Part shown: positions 27,339 to 36,926 of the stretch, piece by piece
How positions within the stretch are numbered: the first letter of the stretch is position 1
Layout of the letters: every line of letters starts with the position of its first letter
Assembly: GCF_014698305.1 (NCBI RefSeq)
Contig: NZ_JACJST010000011.1
Coordinates: forward strand, 1-64,000
Source: Anabaena lutea FACHB-196
Lineage (GTDB): Bacteria > Cyanobacteriota > Cyanobacteriia > Cyanobacteriales > Nostocaceae
Direction of reading: 5' to 3'
Length of the DNA stretch: 64,000 bases
The notes under the pieces: generated by a model
The model's input: the letters and a program-made list of their open reading frames with translations, nothing else
Database searches by the model: none
Told to the model about the DNA's origin: nothing
Made by a program: the position numbers and the translations under genes

Positions 27339-27710
27339 ATGGTTTTGGCTGAAAGCTCTAATCAAGGAAAGACCTACTCCTTGTTAATGATGAAAAGCTT
27401 TTTGATATGGACTTTCACATTGGCAGTATGTCTGCTAGTTGTTGGTTTTCCATTAATTGTGGTAATGGCTACGGTCGGATGCCTGTTATCGATTGTGTTG
27501 CAATCTGTAATGCCTGTTAGTGCAGTGCTGCTGGTGGCAGGTGGTTTAATCATGTTCAATGTTATGACAGTGTTGATTATGGCTGGTGTGCTGACTGCTA
27601 AAGGTGTTCATCCTAAAGAGGTCAGATGGTTAAGCTGGCTTCATGGAGAGGAAGACAAGGCGCAGACTACTGTTTTTGCAGCTTGTCCCTTAACTTGTGA
27701 ACTTAAATAG
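27339..27710 (+). CDS. Small integral membrane protein, unknown function
   Basis: A 123-residue protein with two to three hydrophobic segments (about residues 20-60 and 65-90) and a short hydrophilic tail. The ATG at 27339 is chosen because GGGAGG lies 7 bases upstream; a longer frame begins 27 bases earlier without such support. A strong terminator follows. No family recognised. It stands between pilT and wecB, both on different transcripts. Confidence 0.6.
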   Translation: MVLAESSNQGKTYSLLMMKSFLIWTFTLAVCLLVVGFPLIVVMATVGCLLSIVLQSVMPVSAVLLVAGGLIMFNVMTVLIMAGVLTAKGVHPKEVRWLSWLHGEEDKAQTTVFAACPLTCELK

Positions 27711-27744
27711 TTAACATTGTTAAACTCGATGAACAGTGCATCTG

Positions 27745-27765
27745 CCCGGTTAAGCCGGGTTTTTT
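27745..27765 (+). terminator. Rho-independent terminator
   Basis: CCCGG and CCGGG arms around TTAAG, followed by six T. It lies 35 bases after the small membrane-protein gene. Confidence 0.8.
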
Positions 27766-27826
27766 CATGTTGGTTTTTTGTCAGTTATCAGTTATCAGTT
27801 GTCTAATAACTAATGACTAATAACTC

Positions 27827-28936
27827 ATGACTAATCAAAAACGAGTTGGTATTATTTTGGGTACTCGTCCCGAAGCGATTAAACTAGCGCCGGTAATTCA
27901 GGTTTTCCAAGGTTCCCCTGATTTGGAATTACAGGTAATTCTGACTGGACAACATCGAGAAATGGTTGAACAGGTGATGCAGTTGTTCAACTTAAAGGCA
28001 GATCATAATTTAGAGATTATGCAGCCTAAACAATCTCTGAATGATATTACCTGTCGGAGTTTGCAAGGTTTAGAAGCGTTATTTATAGAACAAAAGCTAG
28101 ATTTAGTTATAGTCCAGGGAGACACTACAACAGCTTTTGCGGCAGCGTTAGCGGCATTTTATCAAAAAATTCCTATAGGTCATGTGGAAGCAGGGTTAAG
28201 AACTGATGACTTATTTAATCCTTTTCCAGAAGAAGCTAATAGAAGGTTAATCTCCCAAATCACCCAATTACATTTTGCTCCCACCTCCCTAGCGGTGGAA
28301 AATTTGCAAGCTTCTGGTGTATTGGGAGAAATTCACCTAACGGGTAATACGGTGATTGATGCATTGTTGAACGTAGCCGCAACCCACCCAGCTTGTGATA
28401 TACCGGGTTTAAACTGGGATGAATATAGGACTATACTGGTAACAGTGCATCGTCGCGAGAATTGGGGAGAACCACTGCAAGCGATCGCACAAAGTTTTTT
28501 ACAGATTTTAGATAAATTTCCTGATACAGCCTTATTATTGCCCTTACACCGCAATCCCACAGTTAGAGAACCATTGCAGCAGTTGTTAGGTAATCATCCG
28601 CGCATATTCTTGACAGAACCCTTAGATTATGGTCAATTAGTAGGGGCAATAGAGCGATCGCACTTATTATTAACAGACTCCGGTGGTTTACAAGAAGAAG
28701 CACCCAGTTTAGGTAAACCTGTTTTGGTTCTCAGAGACACCACAGAAAGACCAGAAGCCGTTACCGCAGGTACAGCTAAATTAGTGGGAACTGAAACTAA
28801 GAGTATTGTTGCTGCTGCAAGTGAGTTATTAAGTAACCCTGAAGCATACACAGCAATGGCTAATGCAATTAATCCCTTTGGGGATGGTCATGCAGCAGAA
28901 CGCATTTTGGAAATTGTGAAAAATTATTTGGGGTAA
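27827..28936 (+). CDS. wecB: UDP-N-acetylglucosamine 2-epimerase (non-hydrolysing)
   Basis: A 369-residue GT-B-fold epimerase interconverting UDP-GlcNAc and UDP-ManNAc. Visible motifs are GTRPEAIKLAPVI, GQHREMV, HVEAGLRT, TVHRRENWG and DSGGLQEEAPSLGKPVLVLRDTTERPEA. Full length and all conserved segments are present. It supplies ManNAc for surface polysaccharides, so it may serve the glycan cluster at the window start although about 15 kb away. Upstream lie short GTTATCA tandem repeats; a terminator follows. Confidence 0.95.
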   Translation: MTNQKRVGIILGTRPEAIKLAPVIQVFQGSPDLELQVILTGQHREMVEQVMQLFNLKADHNLEIMQPKQSLNDITCRSLQGLEALFIEQKLDLVIVQGDTTTAFAAALAAFYQKIPIGHVEAGLRTDDLFNPFPEEANRRLISQITQLHFAPTSLAVENLQASGVLGEIHLTGNTVIDALLNVAATHPACDIPGLNWDEYRTILVTVHRRENWGEPLQAIAQSFLQILDKFPDTALLLPLHRNPTVREPLQQLLGNHPRIFLTEPLDYGQLVGAIERSHLLLTDSGGLQEEAPSLGKPVLVLRDTTERPEAVTAGTAKLVGTETKSIVAAASELLSNPEAYTAMANAINPFGDGHAAERILEIVKNYLG

Positions 28937-28949
28937 AAAATAAATACTC

Positions 28950-28984
28950 AAAACCCCTCCCCACTGTCTCGTGGAGGGGTTTTA
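28950..28984. terminator. Terminator, possibly bidirectional
   Basis: AAAACCCCTCC and GGAGGGGTTTT arms with a 13-base loop and T runs on both sides, 14 bases after wecB. The opposite strand has the same layout and could end the minus-strand gene at 29059. Confidence 0.75.
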
Positions 28985-29058
28985 AAAGCCACTTTTGACC
29001 GGGTGGAGTTCTTCAGCAATAGTAAGTAATCAACCGAACACCATATCTCCAATCACCT

Positions 29059-29664
29059 CTAACTAATACCTAAAGCGCTACGAGTTGCAGGGCCAACGAT
29101 ACCATCTACACGCAAACCATTTCTTCTTTGAAAATTGCGGACTTGTTGAGCAGTATTTGGTCCAAAAACACCATCAACTCTTATCCCTAAAGCTCTTTGA
29201 ACCACTCTCACGCGCTCACCTCTGGCTCCCTGTGCCAATAAAACTCGACCCCCAACACCGGGACTAGGACGATTGGGAGATGTCCCCGGATTCATCCCAA
29301 TCCATCTTTCAGCCACATAATATCCTTTGTAACGTCCTGAAGTAATTTGAGCAAAACCATTACTCACATTCCCCGTAGACCCAATATTTGTGCCATTAGG
29401 TACACAAGCTACAGAGGAGTTACCGCCACTAGGACCCCTACGGATATATAAACAACTACCATTAGTTCTGACATATTCTGCGGAAGCTTCTTGAACTTGG
29501 GAAACAGCGGCAAGAAAGACAGTTACACCAGCTAAAGCCAACCAAGCAGAAGATTTCAGCAGTTTTTGCCAATTGATGACTGGTAAGGTAGGAAGATTCA
29601 ATTCGATATTTACAGGTGTCTCTTCATTAGACATATACATATGGGAATAAGCCATATATTCCAT
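29059..29664 (-). CDS. Membrane-anchored peptidoglycan-binding protein with SH3-like domain
   Basis: A 201-residue protein. A hydrophobic segment at about residues 37-57 (SSAWLALAGVTVFLAAVSQV) is a signal anchor. Next comes a small SH3-like module (TNGSCLYIRRGPSGGNSS through YYVAERWIG). The C-terminal PG_binding_1 repeat has VQRALGIRVDGVFGPNTAQQV and LRVDGIVGPATRSALG. It would bind the cell wall on the periplasmic side. There is no catalytic domain. Several nearby Met codons make the exact start uncertain. The neighbouring minus-strand gene is a cell-wall peptidase. Confidence 0.85.
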   Translation of the reverse strand: MEYMAYSHMYMSNEETPVNIELNLPTLPVINWQKLLKSSAWLALAGVTVFLAAVSQVQEASAEYVRTNGSCLYIRRGPSGGNSSVACVPNGTNIGSTGNVSNGFAQITSGRYKGYYVAERWIGMNPGTSPNRPSPGVGGRVLLAQGARGERVRVVQRALGIRVDGVFGPNTAQQVRNFQRRNGLRVDGIVGPATRSALGIS

Positions 29665-29850
29665 GATTCCCTGCTCCTTTATGTAAATAATTGGGATATT
29701 ACAGACAGTTAACTTGTTTTTCTCTAGATTTAATCTAGATGTATTTTATACTCTTTAATTAGCAGAAATTTTGATGCCATATTCCGCCCTTTGAACTGTC
29801 ACATAGGGTGTTTTTGCCGAAATGATAAATTACTAAAATGATCAACAGCC

Positions 29851-30756
29851 TTAATTCCCAAGGCGCTCAGAGGTATTAAAATTCTCAGAGCGAATCTGAT
29901 TCCCGTAGCGCCATACTTCCACTTTTTCTGGGGTAATTAGGTATGAAAAAGTACCGTTATCTGCTTGATATTTGTCTTTACCCACACTTCGAGCAGCTAT
30001 CTTCACGGGTTTACTGGTATCTTGTTTTAATTGTCCAATGTAAAAGAGTTGACCGTTTTCTTCACAGACTTGGACACGAATCTTTGCCGTCTCACCCGTC
30101 ATAACTGTAACCCCCGCGCATTCAGTCTCAAAATTTACGGGATTAATATTGACGGGAATTGGTTGTGAAGGTGAAACTGGTCGCTCTACGGGTGTTTTAG
30201 CCATAATGGAGGCAGGTAATAGGTGTAAAGGATCAACCGCTAAACGACTATTTTGATAAAACTCAAAATGCAGATGAGGGGCTGTACTATTACCTGTAGA
30301 TCCCATTTCCGCAATTATTTGACCTTGGTTGACTTGTTGACCTTTGCTGACTAACAAACGTCGATTGTGACCATAGACTGTTAAACTACCATTAGTGGGA
30401 TGTTTGATCTCAATCACATTACCTAATCCCCAATCATCCCAGCCTGCTTTGACAACTGTACCAGATGCAGCAGCGAAGATAGGAGTTCCAATAGCACCGG
30501 CGATATCAATTCCCTCATGTTGATATTTACGGAAACCTTGAGAAATAATTCCTTGAGTCGGCCAGATTAAGTTATTACTAAGCAAGGGAATTGGTTGAAC
30601 TAGGGAAGCTTTGACTGTCTGAGGTGACGCAGAGGTAGTTGTACTTAAAACAGATGTTAAAGATATTAACCCTATCAAGGTATAAGTACAGAACCGAGAA
30701 AGAGGATTTTTTGGCATAAAAAACTTTTGAATTCTTATTTGCTGTTTCAGCAGCAC
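29851..30756 (-). CDS. M23 family metallopeptidase (LytM/NlpD-like)
   Basis: A 301-residue exported protein. The signal peptide is FCTYTLIGLISLTSVLSTTTSA after a basic start. The LytM domain has the zinc ligands in HEGIDIAG (HxxxD) and PHLHFEFY (HxH), and further sequence GTVVKAGWDDWGLGNVIEIKH and GSTGNSTA. It would cleave peptidoglycan cross-links or activate an amidase. The last ~110 residues are a beta-rich domain I do not recognise. A Met at residue 14 (30717) is a possible alternative start closer to the signal peptide. Confidence 0.9.
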   Translation of the reverse strand: MLLKQQIRIQKFFMPKNPLSRFCTYTLIGLISLTSVLSTTTSASPQTVKASLVQPIPLLSNNLIWPTQGIISQGFRKYQHEGIDIAGAIGTPIFAAASGTVVKAGWDDWGLGNVIEIKHPTNGSLTVYGHNRRLLVSKGQQVNQGQIIAEMGSTGNSTAPHLHFEFYQNSRLAVDPLHLLPASIMAKTPVERPVSPSQPIPVNINPVNFETECAGVTVMTGETAKIRVQVCEENGQLFYIGQLKQDTSKPVKIAARSVGKDKYQADNGTFSYLITPEKVEVWRYGNQIRSENFNTSERLGN

Positions 30757-30785
30757 TCATCTGACATCAGGAAAATTGTTACAGA

Positions 30786-30846
<61 letters not shown>

Positions 30847-30853
<7 letters not shown>

Positions 30854-30917
30854 AAAACCCTCTTGTAGTGAGAGTTTCATTATTAATTGATGTCCTAACC
30901 ACCCTGTCCACGGCTAT
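30847..30917 (+). repeat. Dispersed 71-bp repeat, copy 1
   Basis: Nearly identical to 55523-55593, beginning CAGGAGTAAAACCCTCTTG and including TTGATGTCCTAACCACCCTG, with three or so substitutions. No coding role is apparent. Confidence 0.75.
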
Positions 30918-31039
30918 AGATGAATCTATACAGCACTTATACCGTTTCACTTTCAGGTTGATACAAATGGACAGACGCGGTGACATGGTGACAAGGCAGC
31001 AAGTTTTGTGTCGAGGTCTAAATCCCCGTTGCAAAACTT

Positions 31040-31130
31040 AATTACGAATTACGAATTACGAATTACGAATTACGAATTACGAATTACGAATTACGAATTA
31101 CGAATTACGAATTACGAATTACGAATTACG
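31040..31130 (+). repeat. Short tandem repeats, ACGAATT units
   Basis: About 13 tandem copies of ATTACGA in the gap between the M23 peptidase and the following small membrane protein. The rest of that ~500-base gap holds the CAGGAGT repeats and the dispersed repeat. Confidence 0.9.
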
Positions 31131-31264
31131 TTGGCGGTAGCCTGCCGTAGGCACTATTACGAATTATTTTAACCGGACTTGATATCAGGCATGGCATTAC
31201 TGCTGCTCATACTTGTGTATTCTAGTATAATCATGTACTAGAGGATGCAAATCTGAAATGAATC

Positions 31265-31627
31265 ATGGATAAAAGTCAAAGTGTAAAGCAGCAGTCAAGC
31301 CAAGCCACGGAAACCAGTTTAGAGATAGTAAAAGAGACATCTCAACCTAAGAATCTGTTGGTAAAGTATCCTTGGATTTTGTTTGTTGGGTTGTTGGGAA
31401 TTCCTCTGGGAGTTGCAACCTTTAGCTATTATGAACTGAGTTATGTTGGGGATGTTCCCCAGAAACAACCAGAAAAACCCCCAAATTTAGTCGTTAAACA
31501 ACCAATCGCCATAACTTCTGATACTAGCAATGCTACACCAGCATGGTTAATCTTAGCGATCGCTCTAACTTGTGCTTCTGGTTGTTTGGTTATTTTTCGT
31601 TTACTCAAACTTCCACAACGAATTTGA
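31265..31627 (+). CDS. Small protein with two membrane segments, unknown function
   Basis: A 120-residue protein. A hydrophilic Gln/Ser/Thr-rich start precedes a membrane helix WILFVGLLGIPLGVATFSYY (about residues 37-56). A periplasmic Pro/Lys stretch follows, then a second helix (about 93-113), and a short basic tail RLLKLPQRI. No family recognised. It stands alone, with repeats on both sides. Confidence 0.6.
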   Translation: MDKSQSVKQQSSQATETSLEIVKETSQPKNLLVKYPWILFVGLLGIPLGVATFSYYELSYVGDVPQKQPEKPPNLVVKQPIAITSDTSNATPAWLILAIALTCASGCLVIFRLLKLPQRI

Positions 31628-31992
31628 AAGTATAGGGTTGAGAGTGAGTGTCAGGTGTAAGCAAACCCCCAATACCAGCTAGGGTGACGAAGTGGGTTAA
31701 ATTTTCTATGTTTTGATGTGAATAAAAATACTTTTCAAACATCCTCTGAGACTGATAACTAATCACTCATAACAGATAACTGATAAAAACTGCCAACTTG
31801 GCAACCAATCTGTGAGTAACCCAGTTAAATTGATGAAAGATAAACGACTTTAAGGGTGTTGTTATCAGGGGTACTACATTACAAACTTAGTCTAAAAAGA
31901 TTTTTTCTCAAATCTTGATTAAGGACATATAAAGCAATCTACCAACAATTTTATTTTCCTATTTTTTCAGTAGAAAAATAATAATCAGGTTT
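31628..31992. other. Non-coding region before the structured RNA candidate
   Basis: No gene. The segment AAATACTTTTCAAACATCCTCTG (about 31728-31750) resembles the terminal repeat of the MITE-like elements, probably a remnant. Short GATAACT tandem units follow. Confidence 0.4.
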
Positions 31993-32168
31993 CACATTTG
32001 CTGCAACAGGAATATTACTAGCGTATAGGCGTTGTCTTTAATGTATAACTTAGCCCCCTAAATAACAGGCAGGCAGCGTCTAATAAATATTCCTGAACGC
32101 CACAGCAGCAAATGCAGAGTGGGAGATTAAAGGCGCTTGATATGTCTTCTCCCACTCTTCTTTTATTG
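31993..32168 (+). ncRNA. Candidate structured small RNA with terminator
   Basis: CATTTGCTGC (31995-32004) pairs perfectly with GCAGCAAATG (32105-32114). Nested inside, AGGAATATT (32008-32016) pairs with AATATTCCT (32086-32094), leaving an asymmetric bulge. The bulge sequence AACGCC can alternatively pair with GGCGTT at 32028-32033. A second hairpin, GAGTGGGAGA with TCTCCCACTC, is followed by TTCTTTT and looks like a rho-independent terminator. Total length is about 175 bases. The long rod with internal bulge recalls 6S RNA, but I cannot confirm identity and no 6S sequence signature was recognised. No protein reading frame fits. Confidence 0.5.
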
Positions 32169-32510
32169 GTAATTGGTAATTGTTAAAAAGCCATTAATAA
32201 CAAAACCAAAGTTACCATAAATAGCCAATTATTAACTTATTATAGGAATAATATTTGATTTTTGAAATATACGTATGAAATATACGTAGGGTGGGCAATG
32301 CCCACCTTACTAAGAGACTTAAAATTTTATGGCTACGCCACGCAAGCTATCAGCTATCATTTATGATTCCTATGTATAGCAATTCCCATTCAAGTGAGGT
32401 GCAAGCAGTAATAATTAAACGCAGATGTAGCTTGCTTCCCGCAGGGTACGCAGATAAACACAGATAATTTTGTACTTCATTAGACTAGAAAATGCTATAT
32501 ACGGCAAAGT
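32169..32510. other. Intergenic region with small palindromic repeats
   Basis: No gene. It contains a GGTGGGCA-AT-GCCCACC hairpin near 32290-32307, and an inverted copy (about 32330-32352) of a 24-base segment also found in MITE-like copy 1 at about 4216-4239 (GGCGTAGCCA core). Confidence 0.45.
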
Positions 32511-33446
32511 TTAATAGGAACTGGTAGCTTTTAAAAATTCTAAAATTGCTGCATTTACAACATCAGCAGCACCTGTTGAGGCATCATGATCACAATTCTG
32601 CAAAATTTGCAAGCGCGAATTAGGGATATGTTGATGTAATTTTTTGCCATGACTTACAGGGAACCAACTATCTTGATCACCCCATAAAACGAGAGTAGGA
32701 CATTCAATAGTACTGAGATTACTTTGAATGCTAGTCAGTATATTGGGCTTTTTGGTTTGGAAATTCTCAATTTCCTTGATTGCTATTTGTAACTCTTCAG
32801 TAACTTTTACCAAAGTACCTGGAATTTCAATAAACGGGTAAGTGATCCAATAAACATCTTCCTCTGAGAGAATTGTAGGATCAAATAGCACCTTGCGTCT
32901 TTCTATAGCCATTATTTCTCTGATTATAGGTGCAAACCAATATGCTAGACGGAGAGAATCTATAGTATGTATTATTTCTAATGGAATTTTGGCAAGTATT
33001 CCCATGACCCAATGGGGTAAACTTTCCGCGAAAACAGGCACATTAATTACTACTAAACGCCCGATTAATTGAGGATATTTTTCAGCTAATGCCAGAGCAA
33101 CTAATGCACCTAAAGACTCTGCTACAATTATAGGTGGTTCATCACATAAAGCCTGAATAATTCGCTTGAGTTCAAGTACTTGATGACCATTTTGTTCTCG
33201 TTGTGATAGAGGTTTTTCTGAGAAACCATAGCCTTTAGCATCAAAACAAATCACCCGAAAATATTGCGATAAGGGTTTTATGCTGTGCCGCCAATTATAA
33301 CTCCAACTACCTAAACCATGTAATAAAATCAACGGCTGACCTGTACCTTTTTCGCCGTAGGCTATTTGTACGGGGTAGCCATTGGCATCAGTAATAATTA
33401 GATTTTGCCGCCCTTTGGGAAAATTAACTTGCCACCAATCTTGCAT
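32511..33446 (-). CDS. Alpha/beta hydrolase
   Basis: A 311-residue hydrolase. The oxyanion loop is LLHGLGSWSYNW, the nucleophile elbow is AESLGA, the acid is in LWGDQDSWFP and the His in NCDHDAS. The strand order fits a lipase/epoxide-hydrolase-type fold with a cap between residues about 140 and 230. The substrate is not evident. It is 19 bases downstream of the DUF4112 gene on the same strand, so likely cotranscribed. Confidence 0.88.
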   Translation of the reverse strand: MQDWWQVNFPKGRQNLIITDANGYPVQIAYGEKGTGQPLILLHGLGSWSYNWRHSIKPLSQYFRVICFDAKGYGFSEKPLSQREQNGHQVLELKRIIQALCDEPPIIVAESLGALVALALAEKYPQLIGRLVVINVPVFAESLPHWVMGILAKIPLEIIHTIDSLRLAYWFAPIIREIMAIERRKVLFDPTILSEEDVYWITYPFIEIPGTLVKVTEELQIAIKEIENFQTKKPNILTSIQSNLSTIECPTLVLWGDQDSWFPVSHGKKLHQHIPNSRLQILQNCDHDASTGAADVVNAAILEFLKATSSY

Positions 33447-33465
33447 TACGTGATTAATAACTAAT

Positions 33466-33969
33466 TTAGCTGCCAGTTAAGGCGTTCCATAGCAATCTTA
33501 TTAATATCACGGGTAAGGCGATTAAGACAATAGCAAGCAACAACAATCCCGCGAAAAGGGCGATAATAAAACCCTGATCAGCTTTCTTTTTTTCACCAGG
33601 AGATTTTAAGTAATCTTCTAATAACTTGATATTATAATTGTTAGCTGTCCATGCAAAATCAAAAAAGTCTCCTAGCATGGGTACAGCGCCAATTAAGGAA
33701 TCTATGATAATATTTACAACCATTCTGCTCAAACTGGCTCTAGACACGCCCATTCGAGCCGATTCGATGATAATGTAGATAGAAAGCATCACTCCCAAAA
33801 CATCACCACCAACAGGTATTAATCCCAGAATGGGATCTAAACCAATTCCCACTTGAGTGCCGGGAATGGTGATAGCATTATCCAATAATCTACTAATTTG
33901 ATTTAGACGCTTTAATGTAGGTGCATAACCATCAGCTTCACTGGCAGATCGATGAGGAGAATTAGACAT
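33466..33969 (-). CDS. DUF4112 membrane protein
   Basis: A 167-residue protein with the DUF4112 core LDNAITIPGTQVGIGLDPILG, VGGDVLG and VPMLGDFFDFAWTANNYNIKLL, and two or three membrane helices including a strongly hydrophobic C-terminal one. Function unknown. The ATG at 33969 (MSNSPHRS) is preferred; a start 14 codons upstream would add a segment of no clear merit. It lies between a BrkB-like membrane gene and an alpha/beta hydrolase, all on the minus strand. Confidence 0.82.
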   Translation of the reverse strand: MSNSPHRSASEADGYAPTLKRLNQISRLLDNAITIPGTQVGIGLDPILGLIPVGGDVLGVMLSIYIIIESARMGVSRASLSRMVVNIIIDSLIGAVPMLGDFFDFAWTANNYNIKLLEDYLKSPGEKKKADQGFIIALFAGLLLLAIVLIALPVILIRLLWNALTGS

Positions 33970-34026
33970 TTTTTGGTAAGTAGTAATTTGGAATTTGGAA
34001 AAAAGCAGCAATATTGCTAACAGTAC

Positions 34027-34917
34027 TCAAGATTGTTTCAGTGATGTTTTTGAGTGTATATCTTCACCGACAGTAATATTCAATTGGTATCCGATGAGGA
34101 AAACAAAGGCACTCATCCATAACCACAGCATTAAAACTATGAAAGTTCCTACTGCACCATAGACTTTATTATAGTTGCCGAAATTGGTGACATAAAGGCG
34201 AAATAGAGCAGAAAGAATTGCCCAGAATATAGCGGCTAATACAGCCCCTGGCATTAGTGGTATACCCTGTTTCCAGACGCTAGAACCATAACGATAGACT
34301 AAGCTAAAAGTAGAGGCAACGATTACCAAGGCTAAAGGCCAGAGTAACAATTGCCAAATATGCAATAAGAATTCTAGGGCAGCACTGCCACTCACTACTA
34401 TTCCTAAGATTAAATCGCTGGTAAATACGAGGAATGAAGCTAATATTAATAGTAAAATCGTCCCAACTGTTAATCCTAATGAAATGAGTTTAGCTTTCCA
34501 AAAGGGGCGGGTATTTTCTGGGCTAACTTGCTGGATTTGATCGAAGGTAGTCATGGCAGTACTGACGGCACCAGAAGCTGTCCAAATAGCGAGTAGAAAA
34601 CTTAAAGAAAACAAACCACTATTTTTAGAGTCGGCAATTTCTTGGGTAGCAAAATCACTAATTAAAATCCAAGCTTCTTGGGGTACAATTTGACTCAGTC
34701 GCATGGCTAGTTGAAGAAATGTGTTTTGTAAGGATTCTGCCATTAACCCAATGGCTGTGAGCAGGGCAAGAATTGCTGGAAACAGCGATAACATAGCATT
34801 AAAGGCAATTTGTGAAGCCAGTCCCAAAAGTCTGATTTCGATGGTTCTGGCAAAGGTTTTTTTCAGTGTACGCCAAGTGAGGTGATGAAAGAAGCTGACA
34901 AAACGAGGCTTAGACAT
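34027..34917 (-). CDS. YihY/BrkB family membrane protein
   Basis: A 296-residue inner-membrane protein with six predicted helices. The family signatures are LASQIAFNAMLSLFPAILALLTAIGL, FWAILSALFRLYVTNFGNYNKVYGAVGTFIVLMLWLW and the short C-terminal tail. Older annotation as RNase BN is not supported by experiment. The physiological role is uncertain. It is the first gene of a minus-strand group with DUF4112 and the hydrolase. Confidence 0.88.
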   Translation of the reverse strand: MSKPRFVSFFHHLTWRTLKKTFARTIEIRLLGLASQIAFNAMLSLFPAILALLTAIGLMAESLQNTFLQLAMRLSQIVPQEAWILISDFATQEIADSKNSGLFSLSFLLAIWTASGAVSTAMTTFDQIQQVSPENTRPFWKAKLISLGLTVGTILLLILASFLVFTSDLILGIVVSGSAALEFLLHIWQLLLWPLALVIVASTFSLVYRYGSSVWKQGIPLMPGAVLAAIFWAILSALFRLYVTNFGNYNKVYGAVGTFIVLMLWLWMSAFVFLIGYQLNITVGEDIHSKTSLKQS

Positions 34918-35059
34918 ATATATTTACAAGTTGCACCTTGTTGAAAAGTAAAAATTAATATAAGTATCGGACGAGCAGATTTATGGCAGAGTTGTTAGTG
35001 GTGGCTTCCTGAGTGATTCTACTTTACAGAATAATTTTTAACTACACTTAACTAAAGTA

Positions 35060-35581
35060 ATGACTGAAAATACTGATAAAGCTGCCCGGTTAACACAACA
35101 GTGGTTGGCTGAAATTCAAGCCTTGAAACAGCAGATGGCGGAACTTCAGCAAAAACGTGATGAGGCTTGGGAAAGTTCACAGAAATGGCGACAGTTATAT
35201 AATACCGAATCAGAACAACGCCGTGCAGATGCCAGAATGTACCAACAAGCGATAGCGAAGCGCTCCGAAGGAATCGCATCTTTAAAAGCTGAACTTCAGA
35301 AACTGCATGGTATAGACGCTCTCAAAGCTACTGACACAACAGCTATTGAACCAGAAATTACACAACTAACATCTGTGGAGGATGTAAAAGCCACACTCAT
35401 CTCCTTAATCAAAGAACGCGATCGCTTGTTACAAGCTTTGAAAACCGAGCAAGATAACCACGCTCAAACTCGTAAAAGTCTGACAACTGCTTTGGGTGAT
35501 GCTATTGATAGCTTGGCAAAGGTGCGAGCCGGGGATATGAAGCACAGTAGCACAGAGCAGGGTGCAGAGGGGAAAGATTAG
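35060..35581 (+). CDS. Coiled-coil protein, unknown function
   Basis: A 173-residue soluble protein. Residues about 8-80 are a heptad-rich coiled coil (TQQWLAEIQALKQQMAELQQKRDEAWE onward), and a second helical segment spans about 107-150. A HIP1 site (GCGATCGC) lies inside the gene. No enzyme motif. It is divergent from the BrkB-like gene and 151 bases upstream of an AbrB-type permease; no overlap suggests coupling. Confidence 0.65.
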   Translation: MTENTDKAARLTQQWLAEIQALKQQMAELQQKRDEAWESSQKWRQLYNTESEQRRADARMYQQAIAKRSEGIASLKAELQKLHGIDALKATDTTAIEPEITQLTSVEDVKATLISLIKERDRLLQALKTEQDNHAQTRKSLTTALGDAIDSLAKVRAGDMKHSSTEQGAEGKD

Positions 35582-35732
35582 ATATCTCCGACACAGTAGA
35601 GACGTTCACTGGAACTTCTCTACAAGGGTTCCAGAAAACGCATAAGAACGCATATTTAATTTTCACTGCTATGTCTATTTTGAACAAATTTTAGTGATAC
35701 TAGCAAATAAAACCTAAATTCTAAGTTTTGTA

Positions 35733-36926
35733 ATGAATCAAAACAGCAGTGCTGCTTCCACTCAGGAGAAATCGGTTACTAAACAACAGCTAATGATAAA
35801 TCCACTGACTATTATTGGTGGTGAACTATTATTAGCATTGCCTTTAGGGTTCCTATTGGCAAAATTGCAAGTTGGGGGAATTGCCTGGATATTTGGGGGA
35901 ATTGTGGCTGGTGTGTTCGTATGTCAGGGATATCGAGTTTTGTACGAATATACACCTAAACCAAACCGGACTGCGAGAAAGGTAGGAATGGCACTTGTCG
36001 GTTTAACAGTTGGTGCTGCCAATGCACCAGATCATCTAGGTAATGTAGCTGCTGACTTGCCGATTTTTGCTGTGCTGACTTTTTTCATGCTGCTGTGCAG
36101 TATGGGGATTGGCTATTTTTATTCTCGTTTTAGTAAAACTAACATTTTGACGGCAATGCTGGCCACAGTTCCTGGTGGTGTGGGTGTAATGTCAGCGATC
36201 GCAGCAGATTACAATCGCAATGTTAGTCTAGTGGCATTAGTCCAAGCCATTCGTGTTACTTCCGTCGTTGTCATCATTCCCTTTATTGCCAAAACATCCC
36301 TTGGTAATTCCTGGAATTTGCCTGTACTGCCAGTAAAATCAACTTTAATCAGTTTCGATCCCATACAACTAGGATTACTCTTATTAGTCTTGCTAATTAC
36401 AGCATTATTGGTTTATTTGGTTAAATTAGGCCAAATTCCCGCAGGTGATTTTTTCGGGGCGCTGTTAATTGGTATTGCCATTAATCCTTTACTAGATATA
36501 TTGCCTTTTATGGGTGATATTGACTTTACCCCACCAACTTTAATTAAATTAGTGGGACAAATGCTGCTGGGAATTACTATAGGCGAATATTGGGGAGATA
36601 AACCCAAATTTGACAAACTGACTTTAGGCTATGCTGGGGTTTCCGTCGCCATGACACTCATTGTGGGTGCGATCGCTGCTATACTAGCGATGAAATTAAC
36701 TACTTGGGACTGGTTGACTTGTCTGCTAGTGACAGCACCAGGAGGATCAGCAGAAATGATTCTTGTCGCCCTGACTCTAAATCATCATGTCGAAATTGTC
36801 ACAACTGGGCATATAGTCCGATTGATTGCAATTAACAGTTCTTTACCTCTATGGTTGTTTTTATTTCGCCGTTTTGACAATTTTATGGAGCAAACAGCAG
36901 ATGGTATCCCACATTCAAGAAGTTGA
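35733..36926 (+). CDS. AbrB family membrane protein (PF05145)
   Basis: A 397-residue protein with about ten membrane helices and an internal duplication. The glycine-rich loop TVPGGVGVMSAIAADYNRNVSL in the first half matches TAPGGSAEMILVALTLNHHVEIV in the second. The family is annotated as AbrB or 'putative ammonia monooxygenase' by historic error; a transport role is more likely. No AbrB DNA-binding domain is present. The 3' end overlaps the next gene by 26 bases. Confidence 0.85.
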   Translation: MNQNSSAASTQEKSVTKQQLMINPLTIIGGELLLALPLGFLLAKLQVGGIAWIFGGIVAGVFVCQGYRVLYEYTPKPNRTARKVGMALVGLTVGAANAPDHLGNVAADLPIFAVLTFFMLLCSMGIGYFYSRFSKTNILTAMLATVPGGVGVMSAIAADYNRNVSLVALVQAIRVTSVVVIIPFIAKTSLGNSWNLPVLPVKSTLISFDPIQLGLLLLVLLITALLVYLVKLGQIPAGDFFGALLIGIAINPLLDILPFMGDIDFTPPTLIKLVGQMLLGITIGEYWGDKPKFDKLTLGYAGVSVAMTLIVGAIAAILAMKLTTWDWLTCLLVTAPGGSAEMILVALTLNHHVEIVTTGHIVRLIAINSSLPLWLFLFRRFDNFMEQTADGIPHSRS

